This document shows, piece by piece, positions 44,161-52,976 of a stretch of DNA of 64,000 nt. A program made the translations under genes and the position numbers. Each line of letters opens with the position of its first letter. Within the stretch, counting starts at the first letter, position 1. A model generated the notes under the pieces. The model was not told where the DNA came from and searched no databases. It worked only from the letters and a program-made list of their open reading frames with translations. Source of the stretch: Prochlorococcus sp. AG-424-P18 (GTDB lineage: Bacteria; Cyanobacteriota; Cyanobacteriia; PCC-6307; Cyanobiaceae); NCBI GenBank assembly GCA_003213235.1, contig QCNJ01000008.1, forward strand, positions 1 to 64,000, read 5' to 3'.

Positions 44161-47091
44161 TTATTTTGTCTCCATCCAATTGTCGCCAATTCCAATATCA
44201 ACTAAAAGAGGCACATTTAATTTTACACAATCTTCCATAGTCTTCTTTACTAATTTCGTCGTAATTTCCAAAGAATCTGGTTCAACTTCAAACAATAATT
44301 CATCATGTACTTGTAAAAGCATTTTTGCTGGAACATTCATTTCTATGAATTTTTTATTTAGTTGAACCATTGCAATTTTAATAATATCTGCACTTGAACC
44401 CTGAATTGGGGCATTGGCTGCGGCTCTTAGTGACTGTGCTTCCATGCCAGCTCTTCTAGCGGATTGCAAGTCAATTTCGTAAGGATCTTTTCCTATTAGT
44501 CTTCCAAGTCCATTTTTATCAAACTTAAATTCTCTTTTTCGACCAAAAATTGTTTTTACATAACCTTTTGATAAAGCAAGCCTTTCTTGAAGTTCAAGAA
44601 ATTTGAAAATTTTTGAATATCTTTCTTTGTATTTTATTAGGAATTCTTTTGCTTCTGGAGTACTTACTCCTGTAGAACGTGCAAACTTTTTTATCCCCAT
44701 ACCATAGATAACTCCGAAATTTATTGTTTTCCCAACTCTCCTCTCATCAGAAGAAATTTCTTCTTTCTCAAAAATTAATCTTGCAGTCAAAGAATGAATA
44801 TCATCATTTTTATGAAATGCATTTATTAGTATTTCTTCATTCGCTAAGTGAGCGAGTATTCTTAATTCGATCTGAGAATAATCAGCTGATAAAAGTTTCC
44901 AATTTTTTTCAGGCAAGAATGCTTTTCTGATTCTCCTACTAAATTCAGTCCTAACCGGGATATTTTGAAGATTAGGATTGCTACTACTTAGTCTCCCAGT
45001 CGCTGTAGCAGCTTGATTAAAGTTTGTATGAACTCTTCCTGTTTTATCGTTAATAAGATTTGGAAGAGCATCAATATAGGTGCTAAGTAATTTGCTAAGA
45101 GTTCTATGTTTTATTAAATGTTGGATTATTTCATGTTCGTCGACTAATCTTTCAAGAACTACTGCATCTGTACTCCATCCTGTTTTTGTTTTACGTGATT
45201 TTTTCTTATCCAAATTTAATTTTTCAAACAAGATCTCACCAAGTTGTTTTGGTGAAGATAGATTGAAACTCTCCTCTGCTAACTCATAAACTTTACTTTC
45301 TATATCTTCTAAGGTACTTTTTAATTCTTTTGAGAGTTTATCCAAATAAGGGATGTCGATGGTTATGCCATTCATTTCCATTTGGGACAAAACCGGCTCT
45401 AAGGGCAGCTCGATTTCTTCGAACAATTTGATTAATTCATCTTTTTCCTTTAAAAAACTTTCTTTAAAAATTTTGACAATCTTAAAAGTTAGAAAAACAT
45501 CATAACCGCAGTAAATACTTGCTTCATCAATATCAACAAATGAAAAGTCTTTATTCTTCCCAACTGTGTCCTTAAATGAAGGAGGCTTAAATCCAAATAA
45601 TCTAAAACTAATTTCACTTAACCCATGTTTCTCCTGATTATTAAGAAGGTAGTCTGCTAACAAGGTGTCAAAGGTTACGCCATTAAGATCAAGTCCATGA
45701 TTAAAAAAAATTTGCCTATCAAATTTTGAATTTTGGAGTGCCTTTTCTTTTTTTGGATCTTCTATCCAATTTCTTAGCTTTGAGAAAACATCTTCTATTG
45801 ATAATTGATTGGAGGCCTCCTTTTTTGTTTGATGACCAAGAGGTATATAAAATAAATCATCATTTTCTTCTCCAAGACATAACCCTATCCCAACAAGTTC
45901 TGCATCGATTGGATTTAAACTATTAGTCTCTGTATCTAAAGAAACTATTTGATTAGTCTTGTCTAATCTTTTAATTAATTTATCAAGTAATTCGAAATCG
46001 TTTACAACAGTTACTTTGATTTTAGGGATTTTATTTTCACTATTTTCTAATTCACTTTTACTAGAGACCTTTGGATCTTTCTCCTCCTCTTTAGACACGT
46101 TATTTTTGTCAAAACCACCTTTACTAAAAGTTGAATTGAAAATATCAATTTGTCTAAGTAGTGTTGATAGTTCTAATTTTTTCAGTGAGTCTGAAAGTAG
46201 TTCTTGATTTATATTTTTTAATTCATAACCGTTACTTAAAATTAAAGGCACCTCAGTATTTATTTTTGCTAGATCCCTGGAAAGAAAAGCATTATGTTTA
46301 TCGTTTCTTAGCTTTTCTATAACCGAACCTTTGATGAATCCTTTATATTTCTTATCGTTGTTCTTCTGAATCTTGTCCAAAGCCTGATAGATTCCATCAA
46401 GCGTGTCATTCTCTTTTAGTAGATTAATTGCAGTTTTTGGACCTACCCCTTTAATTCCTGGAATATTATCAGAACTATCACCAGTTAGGGCTTTAAGATC
46501 AACTACTCTTTCTGGCGCAACACCTAATTTTTCTTTTACTCCATTTTCATTCATAAGAGTTGGATTTCCACTTTTCGCATATGGACCACCACCCATATAA
46601 AGTACATAAATATCTTTTTGATCATCTACTAATTGAAATAAGTCCCGATCCCCAGAAAGAATATTCACGCACCATCCTTTAGAAGAAGCATCATTTGCAA
46701 TTGTGCCTAGGAGATCATCTGCTTCATATCCTGGAGATTTAAAAATTGGTAAATTAAGGCTTTCTTCTAAGATGATTTCTAGTTGTTCAATATCCTGAAA
46801 AAAAACATCTGGTGCCACATCTCTATTGGCCTTATAATTTGGATCTAATTCATGTCTGAAAGTTGGTTTTTCGGTATCAAACGTAATACAAACACCCTCA
46901 GGACTAATGTTTTTGCAATTATCCAGAAGACTTTTTAGGAATCCATAAGTGACACTTGTTGGAAATCCCTCTTTGGTAGTTAAGCCTCCATCAATCCCTT
47001 TGCTAAATGCATAGAAACTTCTAAAAGCAAGTGAGTGGCCATCGACTAAAAGTAAAATTGGTTTTTTAGAGTTTTCAGATTTTAAACTCAT
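44161..47091 (-). CDS. polA: DNA polymerase I
   Basis: A 976-aa three-domain polymerase. The 5' nuclease occupies about residues 10-300 (LLLVDGHSLAFRSFYAFSKG, GYEADDLLGTIA, ALTGDSSDNIPGIKGVG). A 3'-5' exonuclease begins near 390 with SLDTETNSLNP, so motif I (DXE) is kept, as is LNSKFDRQ-like QNSKFDRQIFFNH. The polymerase core shows SADYSQIELRILAHL, VGKTINFGVIYGMG and LLQVHDELLFEVEPD. It is used for gap filling and repair. Its start overlaps the upstream adaptor gene's stop by 4 bases. Confidence 0.97.
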   Translation of the reverse strand: MSLKSENSKKPILLLVDGHSLAFRSFYAFSKGIDGGLTTKEGFPTSVTYGFLKSLLDNCKNISPEGVCITFDTEKPTFRHELDPNYKANRDVAPDVFFQDIEQLEIILEESLNLPIFKSPGYEADDLLGTIANDASSKGWCVNILSGDRDLFQLVDDQKDIYVLYMGGGPYAKSGNPTLMNENGVKEKLGVAPERVVDLKALTGDSSDNIPGIKGVGPKTAINLLKENDTLDGIYQALDKIQKNNDKKYKGFIKGSVIEKLRNDKHNAFLSRDLAKINTEVPLILSNGYELKNINQELLSDSLKKLELSTLLRQIDIFNSTFSKGGFDKNNVSKEEEKDPKVSSKSELENSENKIPKIKVTVVNDFELLDKLIKRLDKTNQIVSLDTETNSLNPIDAELVGIGLCLGEENDDLFYIPLGHQTKKEASNQLSIEDVFSKLRNWIEDPKKEKALQNSKFDRQIFFNHGLDLNGVTFDTLLADYLLNNQEKHGLSEISFRLFGFKPPSFKDTVGKNKDFSFVDIDEASIYCGYDVFLTFKIVKIFKESFLKEKDELIKLFEEIELPLEPVLSQMEMNGITIDIPYLDKLSKELKSTLEDIESKVYELAEESFNLSSPKQLGEILFEKLNLDKKKSRKTKTGWSTDAVVLERLVDEHEIIQHLIKHRTLSKLLSTYIDALPNLINDKTGRVHTNFNQAATATGRLSSSNPNLQNIPVRTEFSRRIRKAFLPEKNWKLLSADYSQIELRILAHLANEEILINAFHKNDDIHSLTARLIFEKEEISSDERRVGKTINFGVIYGMGIKKFARSTGVSTPEAKEFLIKYKERYSKIFKFLELQERLALSKGYVKTIFGRKREFKFDKNGLGRLIGKDPYEIDLQSARRAGMEAQSLRAAANAPIQGSSADIIKIAMVQLNKKFIEMNVPAKMLLQVHDELLFEVEPDSLEITTKLVKKTMEDCVKLNVPLLVDIGIGDNWMETK

Positions 47092-48149
47092 TTTCTCTTC
47101 TTAGCCCAAGGTGGAATATCAATAAAGATTTGCTCTCCAGGTTCTAATCCATCAATTACTGAAGTTTTATTTCCACTACTAATACCAATCTCGATTTTTT
47201 CAAATTTGGGAGAATTGTTTTTATTAACTTTCAAAATTCCTTTTTCACCTTTTTCAGTGACTATAGAAACTGTTGGTACTAAGATTTTTTCTTCATTACC
47301 TTCGACTCTAAATTCAAGATCTGCAGTCATTCCAATTTTAATTTCTTCAGAAATATCTTTAAAATTTAAAGTTACTTCGAATGAGGTTACATTATTATCT
47401 TTTGCAGCTCTTGTAGCTATTTTTTTAACTATGGCACTATATTTTTTTGAGGGATAAGCCTCAATTCTTACTGAGGCTTCTTGACCTATTTTTATTCTGC
47501 CAATGTCACTCTCAGGAACTTTAGCAACAATTTCTAGGCCCTCTGATAGTTCAAAAATAAAGTTTTTGGTTTTAGGGTCTGAACTTAAGTTTGTACTTGG
47601 TGTGACATAAGATCCTATCTCAGCATATTTTGCAGTTATCTTTCCTCCATAAGGAGCTTTAATTAGATAGAAACTTTTTTCAGCTTTTGCATCATTAAGT
47701 TTTGCGCTACTAATGTTGTAGTTATTTTTATAACTTTCATAGTCTTCTTTACTTACAGCACCTTCTTGATATAAATATTCCCTTCTTAAAAATTCAGATT
47801 TTTGTTTTTCTACATTTAATTCAAGTTCTTCAATTTTATAGATAAAGTCTTCATCATCAAGAGAAGCTAAAACCTGATCTTTTTTTACAAGATCGCCTTC
47901 ATCTACTTTGATTTCTTTTATTACGCCTTGCTTCCGAGGCCCAATATTGCTTGTCCTTATTGCTTTTACCTCACCACTAGTATTAATTGAATCTGAGAGG
48001 ATTCCTTTTTCAACTTGAACTACAAAATCAGAAATATCTTTTGACTTATTTTTCTTGAAGGAATTGCTTATAAAAACGAAAAATATAGCTAGAGAAAGCA
48101 ATATAATTCCACTTCTTAGATTTATATTTTTTTTTATTAAATCAAACAT
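47088..48149 (-). CDS. HlyD/MacA-type efflux periplasmic adaptor
   Basis: A 353-aa membrane-fusion protein with one N-terminal membrane anchor (GIILLSLAIFFVFISNSF), a lipoyl-like half (IRTSNIGPRKQGVIKEIKVD, GDLVKKDQVLASLDD), a coiled-coil hairpin near residues 105-160, the second lipoyl half (IKAPYGGKITAKYAEIGSYV) and beta-barrel domains ending with DGLEPGEQIFID. Such adaptors link an inner-membrane pump to an outer-membrane channel. No ABC or RND pump gene is adjacent; polA follows with a 4-base overlap. Confidence 0.85.
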   Translation of the reverse strand: MFDLIKKNINLRSGIILLSLAIFFVFISNSFKKNKSKDISDFVVQVEKGILSDSINTSGEVKAIRTSNIGPRKQGVIKEIKVDEGDLVKKDQVLASLDDEDFIYKIEELELNVEKQKSEFLRREYLYQEGAVSKEDYESYKNNYNISSAKLNDAKAEKSFYLIKAPYGGKITAKYAEIGSYVTPSTNLSSDPKTKNFIFELSEGLEIVAKVPESDIGRIKIGQEASVRIEAYPSKKYSAIVKKIATRAAKDNNVTSFEVTLNFKDISEEIKIGMTADLEFRVEGNEEKILVPTVSIVTEKGEKGILKVNKNNSPKFEKIEIGISSGNKTSVIDGLEPGEQIFIDIPPWAKKRK

Positions 48150-48293
48150 TTCTTTTTAAAAGCAGAAGTAGAGAATATTTAGGAACTAAATAAATAATCA
48201 AAACGATTATAATTAACTTATCCAAGATTGGTTAAGTAAATACTATATTACTAGAAGATGTTTTCTTGATAATTTTTCCATAAGTTTTTTCAA

Positions 48294-49385
48294 ATGTTAA
48301 AAGCAGGTATTATTGGATTACCAAATGTTGGAAAATCAACTCTATTTAATGCACTTGTAGAAAATGCTAAGGCCCAAGCGGCTAATTTTCCCTTTTGTAC
48401 TATAGAACCTAATAAAGGCATAGTTTCAGTACCAGATCAAAGGTTGCAAGAGTTAGGTAATTTAAGTTCTAGCCAAAATATTATCCCAACAAAAATTGAA
48501 TTTGTAGATATCGCAGGACTAGTAAAAGGAGCTAGTAAAGGCGAAGGTTTGGGAAATAAATTTTTATCAAATATTAGGGAGGTTGATGCAATAGTTCATG
48601 TTGTAAGGTGCTTTGAAGATAGTGATGTAATTCATGTTTCTGGAAAGGTAGATCCCCTAGATGACATTGAGATAATTAATCTGGAATTGAATTTAGCTGA
48701 TTTATCTCAACTCCAAAAAAGAAGAGAAAGAATTAAAAAACAGGTTAGAACTAGTAAAGAGGCAGCTAAAGAAGATACCTTACTAGAAAAAATTGAAGAA
48801 GAGCTAGAGAAAGGCCTTTCAGTTAGATCAATATCTTTGAATGAAGAAGAAAATTTAATAATTAAGCAATTAGGCTTCCTTACTGCTAAACCAATTATTT
48901 ACGCAACTAATTTGAATGAAAATGATTTAGCTGAAGGTAATGATTTTTCAGCAACAGTGCAGAGTTTTGCAAGCAATGAAAATACAGAATGTATAAAAAT
49001 ATCAGCGCAAGTCGAATCTGAATTAATAGAGTTAGAACCAGAAGATAAAAAAGACTACCTTATTGGCTTAGGAGTAGAAGAAGGGGGATTAAGTTCATTA
49101 ATTAGATCAACATATAAATTATTGGGATTAAAAACTTATTTCACTACCGGAGAAAAGGAGACAAAAGCTTGGACAATAAAAGATGGGATGACTGCGCCAC
49201 AGGCAGCAGGAGTAATTCATACTGATTTTGAAAAAGGATTTATAAGAGCTCAGACTATTTCGTATCAAAATTTAATTGATTCAGGTTCAATTGCCAATGC
49301 AAAAACTAAAGGTCTTTTAAGAAGTGAAGGTAAGGAATATATTGTTAACGAAGGTGATGTAATGGAATTCTTATTTAACGTTTAG
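48294..49385 (+). CDS. ychF: Ribosome-associated ATPase YchF/Obg-like
   Basis: A 363-aa Obg-family P-loop NTPase that prefers ATP and binds ribosomes. Seen: G1 motif GIIGLPNVGKSTLFNAL, G3 VDIAGLVKGASKGEGLGNKF, the NEND region replacing NKXD (ATNLNENDLAEG), a helical hairpin insert near residues 130-170, and the C-terminal TGS-like domain ending GDVMEFLFNV. Length matches E. coli YchF. Confidence 0.96.
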   Translation: MLKAGIIGLPNVGKSTLFNALVENAKAQAANFPFCTIEPNKGIVSVPDQRLQELGNLSSSQNIIPTKIEFVDIAGLVKGASKGEGLGNKFLSNIREVDAIVHVVRCFEDSDVIHVSGKVDPLDDIEIINLELNLADLSQLQKRRERIKKQVRTSKEAAKEDTLLEKIEEELEKGLSVRSISLNEEENLIIKQLGFLTAKPIIYATNLNENDLAEGNDFSATVQSFASNENTECIKISAQVESELIELEPEDKKDYLIGLGVEEGGLSSLIRSTYKLLGLKTYFTTGEKETKAWTIKDGMTAPQAAGVIHTDFEKGFIRAQTISYQNLIDSGSIANAKTKGLLRSEGKEYIVNEGDVMEFLFNV

Positions 49386-49393
49386 TAAGTCTC

Positions 49394-49552
49394 TTAAGGC
49401 TTACTATTTTGCTTTTTGAATTTAAATTCAAAAAATGAAATTAATAAAATTAAGATACAACCTAAGCAACTTCCTATTAACCCAAAAACAATGGTTGTAA
49501 AGCCATCATCATAGCCATATTGTAGTTGTGGTAAGTGAGGGGGTATTGGCAT
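49394..49552 (-). CDS. Small single-helix membrane protein, 52 aa
   Basis: MPIPPHLPQLQYGYDDG, then one hydrophobic helix (FTTIVFGLIGSCLGCILILL) and a basic tail rich in Lys and Phe. The ATG shares its A with the TAA stop of the gene before it (TAATG), so the two are translationally coupled. Function unknown; the size and helix resemble small thylakoid subunits, but no named one fits. It converges on ychF. Confidence 0.6.
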   Translation of the reverse strand: MPIPPHLPQLQYGYDDGFTTIVFGLIGSCLGCILILLISFFEFKFKKQNSKP

Positions 49553-49713
49553 TATTTTTCAACAGAATTTTCAATATCTTCCAGTAAATGTTTAGTTGAT
49601 CTACTAAAACCATTAGTTTTTAAATAGTTTTGAGCCTCTCTAAATTTTTCAGCTACTCTTTTTGCATAAGGAGTATTCATGGAATTTTGAGTCATGTTGA
49701 AAATGCGACTCAT
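49552..49713 (-). CDS. Small helical protein, 53 aa
   Basis: Soluble basic protein: TPYAKRVAEKFREAQNYLKT, then NGFSRSTKHLLEDIENSVEK. Likely two helices. The start at 49713 is ATG; a second ATG at 49695 (MTQNSMNTPY) is also possible. It overlaps the next small gene by one base in a TAATG junction. No known family. Confidence 0.6.
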   Translation of the reverse strand: MSRIFNMTQNSMNTPYAKRVAEKFREAQNYLKTNGFSRSTKHLLEDIENSVEK

Positions 49714-49856
49714 TTTATAATCTGATTTAGGTAACCCCTTGATAAGTATTCAAAAATACAAGAATATAAAAATAGGATTTTTTACTTACTAAGAAATTTA
49801 TTGTTAAAAGTTCTTGATCCTCCAAATAAAGTTTTTTCAAATTAGAAAAATTCACA

Positions 49857-50141
49857 ATGACAAATATATTATTTATTCTTTTTTTTGTACTTTTATTTTT
49901 ATTACTTTTTTATTCAAAACGAAATAGAGGGTTATCCCAAAAAACAACAATTAGTCCAACTTATGTCCCTTTCTTAAAAGAACAAGAATTTAATCCTGAC
50001 ATAAGTACTGATAATTGGGATTTACACAAACTTAGATTAGATCAATTTAAAAGATCACAATATAAGGGATTAACTTTCTTCGTAAGCTCACAAAATAAAA
50101 TTTACTATCTTTCTGAAGAAGGGGATAAGGTTTATTGCTAA
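49857..50141 (+). CDS. Membrane-anchored hypothetical protein, 94 aa
   Basis: One strongly hydrophobic N-terminal segment (ILFILFFVLLFLLLFYSK) followed by a cytoplasmic or lumenal domain with STDNWDLHKLRLDQFKRSQY and KGLTFFVSSQNKIYYLSEEG. No recognised family. Begins a run of three plus-strand membrane-protein genes. Confidence 0.6.
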   Translation: MTNILFILFFVLLFLLLFYSKRNRGLSQKTTISPTYVPFLKEQEFNPDISTDNWDLHKLRLDQFKRSQYKGLTFFVSSQNKIYYLSEEGDKVYC

Positions 50142-50194
50142 CAGGTGAAATTAATTTTATAAATAAGAAAAGCCGATAGAAATTAATAATATTA

Positions 50195-50446
50195 ATGAAG
50201 TATTTTTTTTTATTATCAGAAAAGTTCTATAAGTTTATCGAATGGGAGTGGAATACTTTAAAAAATCTAAGAAGAACAAAAAGAAAGAATTTTTTTCTAA
50301 GAGGATCATTTGCGTTATTTAGTTTATTCTCTATTCTTTTTGTAATATTTTCTCCTCCTATCGCTTTTGGATTGTTATTTGGAGAGGGATTGAAATTTAG
50401 TACTTTTTTTATTTGGATATGGATTTTAAATTTGAAGTTTTTTTGA
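50195..50446 (+). CDS. Membrane hypothetical protein, 83 aa
   Basis: An amphipathic aromatic start (FLLSEKFYKFIEWEWNTLKN), a basic stretch (RRTKRKNFFLRGS), then two hydrophobic segments (LFSLFSILFVIFSPPIAFGL and FSTFFIWIWILNL). No family recognised. Same strand and close to the neighbouring small membrane genes. Confidence 0.55.
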   Translation: MKYFFLLSEKFYKFIEWEWNTLKNLRRTKRKNFFLRGSFALFSLFSILFVIFSPPIAFGLLFGEGLKFSTFFIWIWILNLKFF

Positions 50447-50504
50447 AAATGTATAATTTATTTCCCGAGATTATTAAAAATTAAGAATATAAAAAATTTA
50501 TTTT

Positions 50505-50720
50505 ATGCCAAAAATATTCAAACAAAATAAGTTCGCTTTGTTGGGAGCAAATATATTCATAATTTTACTTTGGGTAACTATATCTTCCTTTTTGATGAAT
50601 TTATTTCAAAGTGAAAATGCCCCATTTTATATGTATAAAATTTCTTTTTTAATCAGATTCCTTCCTCCTATTTGGGTTACATGGTACCTTTGGATAAAAA
50701 GAGGTGGATTAAAAAGATAA
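50505..50720 (+). CDS. Membrane hypothetical protein, 71 aa
   Basis: Two predicted helices: FALLGANIFIILLWVTISSF and FLIRFLPPIWVTWYLWIKRG, joined by a short loop with FQSENAPFYMY. Positive charges at both ends suggest both termini on the cytoplasmic side. No family recognised. Confidence 0.6.
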   Translation: MPKIFKQNKFALLGANIFIILLWVTISSFLMNLFQSENAPFYMYKISFLIRFLPPIWVTWYLWIKRGGLKR

Positions 50721-50814
50721 ATTACAAGAGCATTTTTACGGATTTACTATAAAAACAAATCAGTTAAGATCTGAAAGCTTACTTGAAATTTTCATGTAAG
50801 AATTAGGTAATTGA

Positions 50815-50852
50815 GAGATTGTTTCTAGCTAAGAAACAATCTCTTTTTTTTC
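50815..50852 (+). terminator. Strong rho-independent terminator
   Basis: Perfect 12-bp stem GAGATTGTTTCT / AGAAACAATCTC with loop AGCTA, followed by eight Ts. The nearest plus-strand stop is about 95 bases upstream, so the transcript either has a long tail or there is a separate small RNA between 50721 and here. Confidence 0.9.
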
Positions 50853-50930
50853 TACAAATATTTTTTCTCATAAAAAAGTGCTTGTCAGTATCCCTATTGA
50901 CAAACACTCATGACGATCATTTTTTAAAAA

Positions 50931-51110
50931 TTAAACAGGCAACCTATTATCAATTTCTACAACTCCAGAATCCATAAGACGGCCGATCTTAATAACTAAA
51001 GCCATATCTAACCTTGAAAATTCAGATTGATGGTTAGTTATCCAATCAAGTTCAGAAAGAGTTATAACTCCCAAAGTATTTACTTTAAGAAAAAGTAAGC
51101 CTAAATTCAT
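50931..51110 (-). CDS. Small protein next to hli genes, 59 aa
   Basis: A 59-aa soluble protein, MNLGLLFLKVNTLGVITLSE, LDWITNHQSEFSRLDMALVI and KIGRLMDSGVVEIDNRLPV. It reads like a small winged or helical domain; no family name known. It starts 1 base after an hli stop on the same strand and is probably part of the hli operon, so it may respond to light stress. Confidence 0.65.
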   Translation of the reverse strand: MNLGLLFLKVNTLGVITLSELDWITNHQSEFSRLDMALVIKIGRLMDSGVVEIDNRLPV

Positions 51111-51111
51111 T

Positions 51112-51240
51112 TTAAAAAATTCCTGGGATTATCCATCCGAATAAGCCATAATTTACAACTAATGCAAATAAGCCCATCATTGCCATTCTTCCATTAGTTC
51201 TCTCGGCATTTTGCCAATAAGTTGTTTTTGAGTTTTCCAT
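51112..51240 (-). CDS. hli: High-light-inducible protein, 42 aa
   Basis: Single-helix chlorophyll-binding-like protein of the Hlip family, which protects photosystems and stores or delivers chlorophyll. Seen: the family motif AERTNGRMAMMGLFALVVNY and the terminal IIPGIF. The Glu and Asn of E-X-X-N-G-R are the expected pigment ligands. Member of a minus-strand hli operon. Confidence 0.88.
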   Translation of the reverse strand: MENSKTTYWQNAERTNGRMAMMGLFALVVNYGLFGWIIPGIF

Positions 51241-51274
51241 TTTTCTGATTTGTAGAAATGTTAATTAGTAGGTT

Positions 51275-51535
51275 TTAAACGAAACCAGGAATTATTTGAC
51301 CTGTTGTTAGGTATGCTCCAACAGCAGCAATTAATCCAAGCATTGCGAATCTGCCGTTAAGAGTTTCAGCAACAACTTTTTCTTTTTCGATTGTTTTGAC
51401 TTTTGTGTTTGTGTTTTTCATTTGATTAGAAGATGAATAGTTTAAATTTTCGTTTTGAAATTGCTTGGTTAAATAAGCAACAAGGATGGCTGTAAAAAAT
51501 ACAATTACGGCTAAAAAACCTGAAAGAGGACTCAT
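51275..51535 (-). CDS. hli: Two-helix high-light-inducible protein variant
   Basis: An 86-aa Hlip. The C-terminal part has the normal motif AETLNGRFAMLGLIAAVGAY plus TTGQIIPGF. The N-terminus adds a second hydrophobic helix (SGFLAVIVFFTAILVAYL) and a Lys/Asn-rich linker. The ATG at 51535 overlaps the stop of the preceding hli gene in a TAATG junction, supporting this long form over an internal ATG (MKNTNTK) that would give an ordinary one-helix Hlip. Confidence 0.8.
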   Translation of the reverse strand: MSPLSGFLAVIVFFTAILVAYLTKQFQNENLNYSSSNQMKNTNTKVKTIEKEKVVAETLNGRFAMLGLIAAVGAYLTTGQIIPGFV

Positions 51536-51741
51536 TAAAAAATGCCAGGAATAATTTGTCCAGTTGAAACGTAAGCACCTACTAATGCAACAAGGCCAAT
51601 CATTGCCCAACGACCATTAACTTTTTCTGCATTTTGTGGGTAGCTGTCGTATGAAACAGACTCATCTATGTAAGGACGTGTTTCAGTAGGGAACATGTTC
51701 TGCCTGCCGCCTGATTCAGTAGTAACGTTTGAATTAGCCAT
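51535..51741 (-). CDS. hli: High-light-inducible protein, 68 aa
   Basis: Hlip with a 35-residue hydrophilic N-terminal extension (TESGGRQNMFPTETRPYIDE) and the core AEKVNGRWAMIGLVALVGAY followed by STGQIIPGIF. First gene of the minus-strand hli operon; the downstream hli gene is coupled to it by a one-base overlap. Confidence 0.9.
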   Translation of the reverse strand: MANSNVTTESGGRQNMFPTETRPYIDESVSYDSYPQNAEKVNGRWAMIGLVALVGAYVSTGQIIPGIF

Positions 51742-52038
51742 TAAAATTGTGTAATTGTTAATTATTGTAACACTACTATTAACGAATGTAAAGTATTAGG
51801 TAAAAATTAAGTTATTTTCAAGATATTTTCTACATAAATGTACCATAACCGTGACATATACTTCTAAATGTTGTTTTTTAGGCTTGTCAAGCTTTACAGA
51901 TTGGCTGGCACTCTATTAAGAGTTCAATTTGTTGTTTAATTGTTTTTATTCTTAGAAAGATATCAATTTGGTAGAAAAAACTACATCATTCTGAAATTTA
52001 AATAGTTATTTTTCAAATATGATATATTTCACTTTATT
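51742..52038. promoter_or_regulatory. Divergent intergenic region between hli genes
   Basis: About 297 bases separating an hli operon on the minus strand from a single hli gene on the plus strand. No open frame of note. It must hold the promoters of both units; I do not recognise a defined operator. A GGCTTGTCAAGCTT near 51890 is a short palindromic patch. Confidence 0.5.
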
Positions 52039-52167
52039 ATGGAATTCGCAAAAAAAATCATGACCGAGAAAGCTGAAAAGCTTAATGGTAAAGCTGCAAT
52101 GCTTGGAATGTTTGCTCTTGTAGGAGCTTATTATTTTACTGGTCAAATTCTTCCAGGTATTTTTTAG
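52039..52167 (+). CDS. hli: High-light-inducible protein, 42 aa
   Basis: Compact Hlip: basic start MEFAKKIMTEKAEKLNGKAA, then MLGMFALVGAYYFTGQILPG. The usual Arg after Asn-Gly is Lys here. Transcribed away from the other three hli genes and followed by its own terminator. Confidence 0.88.
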   Translation: MEFAKKIMTEKAEKLNGKAAMLGMFALVGAYYFTGQILPGIF

Positions 52168-52192
52168 TAAAAATCCTTTTTAAATTTTTTTT

Positions 52193-52216
52193 AGGGCTTT
52201 ATCAAGCCCTTTTTTC
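52193..52216 (+). terminator. Terminator of the plus-strand hli gene
   Basis: Seven-base stem AGGGCTT / AAGCCCT with loop TATC and a following T-run, 25 bases after the hli stop. Confidence 0.85.
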
Positions 52217-52238
52217 TGGATGATTAATTATTCCCTTT

Positions 52239-52976
52239 TTAATTATCTAATAATTCAAATAATCTGCTTATTAGAAGCTTTCTTTTTAAAAAAGTTTTAT
52301 CAATATATTTTTTATTCTCTTCTTTTAAAATTTCCTGACCATTTGAGCCTAATCCTTTAAGGACAAACTCTTTATCTTCTTTAATCCAGTCATTTATCAT
52401 TCTTCCCGTCGTCTCTATGTGGAATTGTAATCCGTAAGCAAAATTACCAATCCTAAAAAATTGTTCCTTACAACGCGCACTACTTGCAATGAGTACTGCT
52501 TGGTCAGGTAATAAAATCCTATCTCCATGCCAATGCAGTACATGAAAAGGGTCTTCAAACACTGCTTTAAAGTCTTTATTTGAATTATTAATAAAAATTT
52601 GAGACCATCCAATTTCTGGTAATGCTTTTGGAGGCGATCCATATTTAAGAATTTCTACATCTCCTCCAGCAGCACTCGCAAGCAACTGAGCCCCTAAGCA
52701 AACACCGATTATAGGTCTTTCATTTTCTAATTCTTTTTTTATAAAATCTCTTTCTAACTTGAGCCAGGGATATCTTTCGCTACCAATATCTTTAACTCCC
52801 ATTGGTCCACCCATAATTAAAATCAAGTCACCTTTTTTTGTTTGCGGCAGAGCATTTTTATTATATAAACGAATAATTTCGATTTTCAAATCTCTTTCTT
52901 TCGCAAATTGTTCAAAAAGACCTGGCCCCTCTATTTCTAAATGCTGCAAAACTAATACGCGTCTTATCCCTTTCAT
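52239..52976 (-). CDS. Class I glutamine amidotransferase-like protein
   Basis: A 245-aa stand-alone GATase1 domain of the GuaA-like type. Seen: VLVLQHLEIEGPGLFEQFA, GDLILIMGGPMGV, nucleophile elbow IIGVCLGAQLLASAAGG with Cys near residue 93, and the His-X-Glu pair in YGLQFHIETTG. No synthetase domain is attached, so the acceptor is unknown; gamma-glutamyl hydrolase activity on small amines is an alternative. It overlaps the upstream secreted-protein gene by 4 bases. Confidence 0.85.
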   Translation of the reverse strand: MKGIRRVLVLQHLEIEGPGLFEQFAKERDLKIEIIRLYNKNALPQTKKGDLILIMGGPMGVKDIGSERYPWLKLERDFIKKELENERPIIGVCLGAQLLASAAGGDVEILKYGSPPKALPEIGWSQIFINNSNKDFKAVFEDPFHVLHWHGDRILLPDQAVLIASSARCKEQFFRIGNFAYGLQFHIETTGRMINDWIKEDKEFVLKGLGSNGQEILKEENKKYIDKTFLKRKLLISRLFELLDN

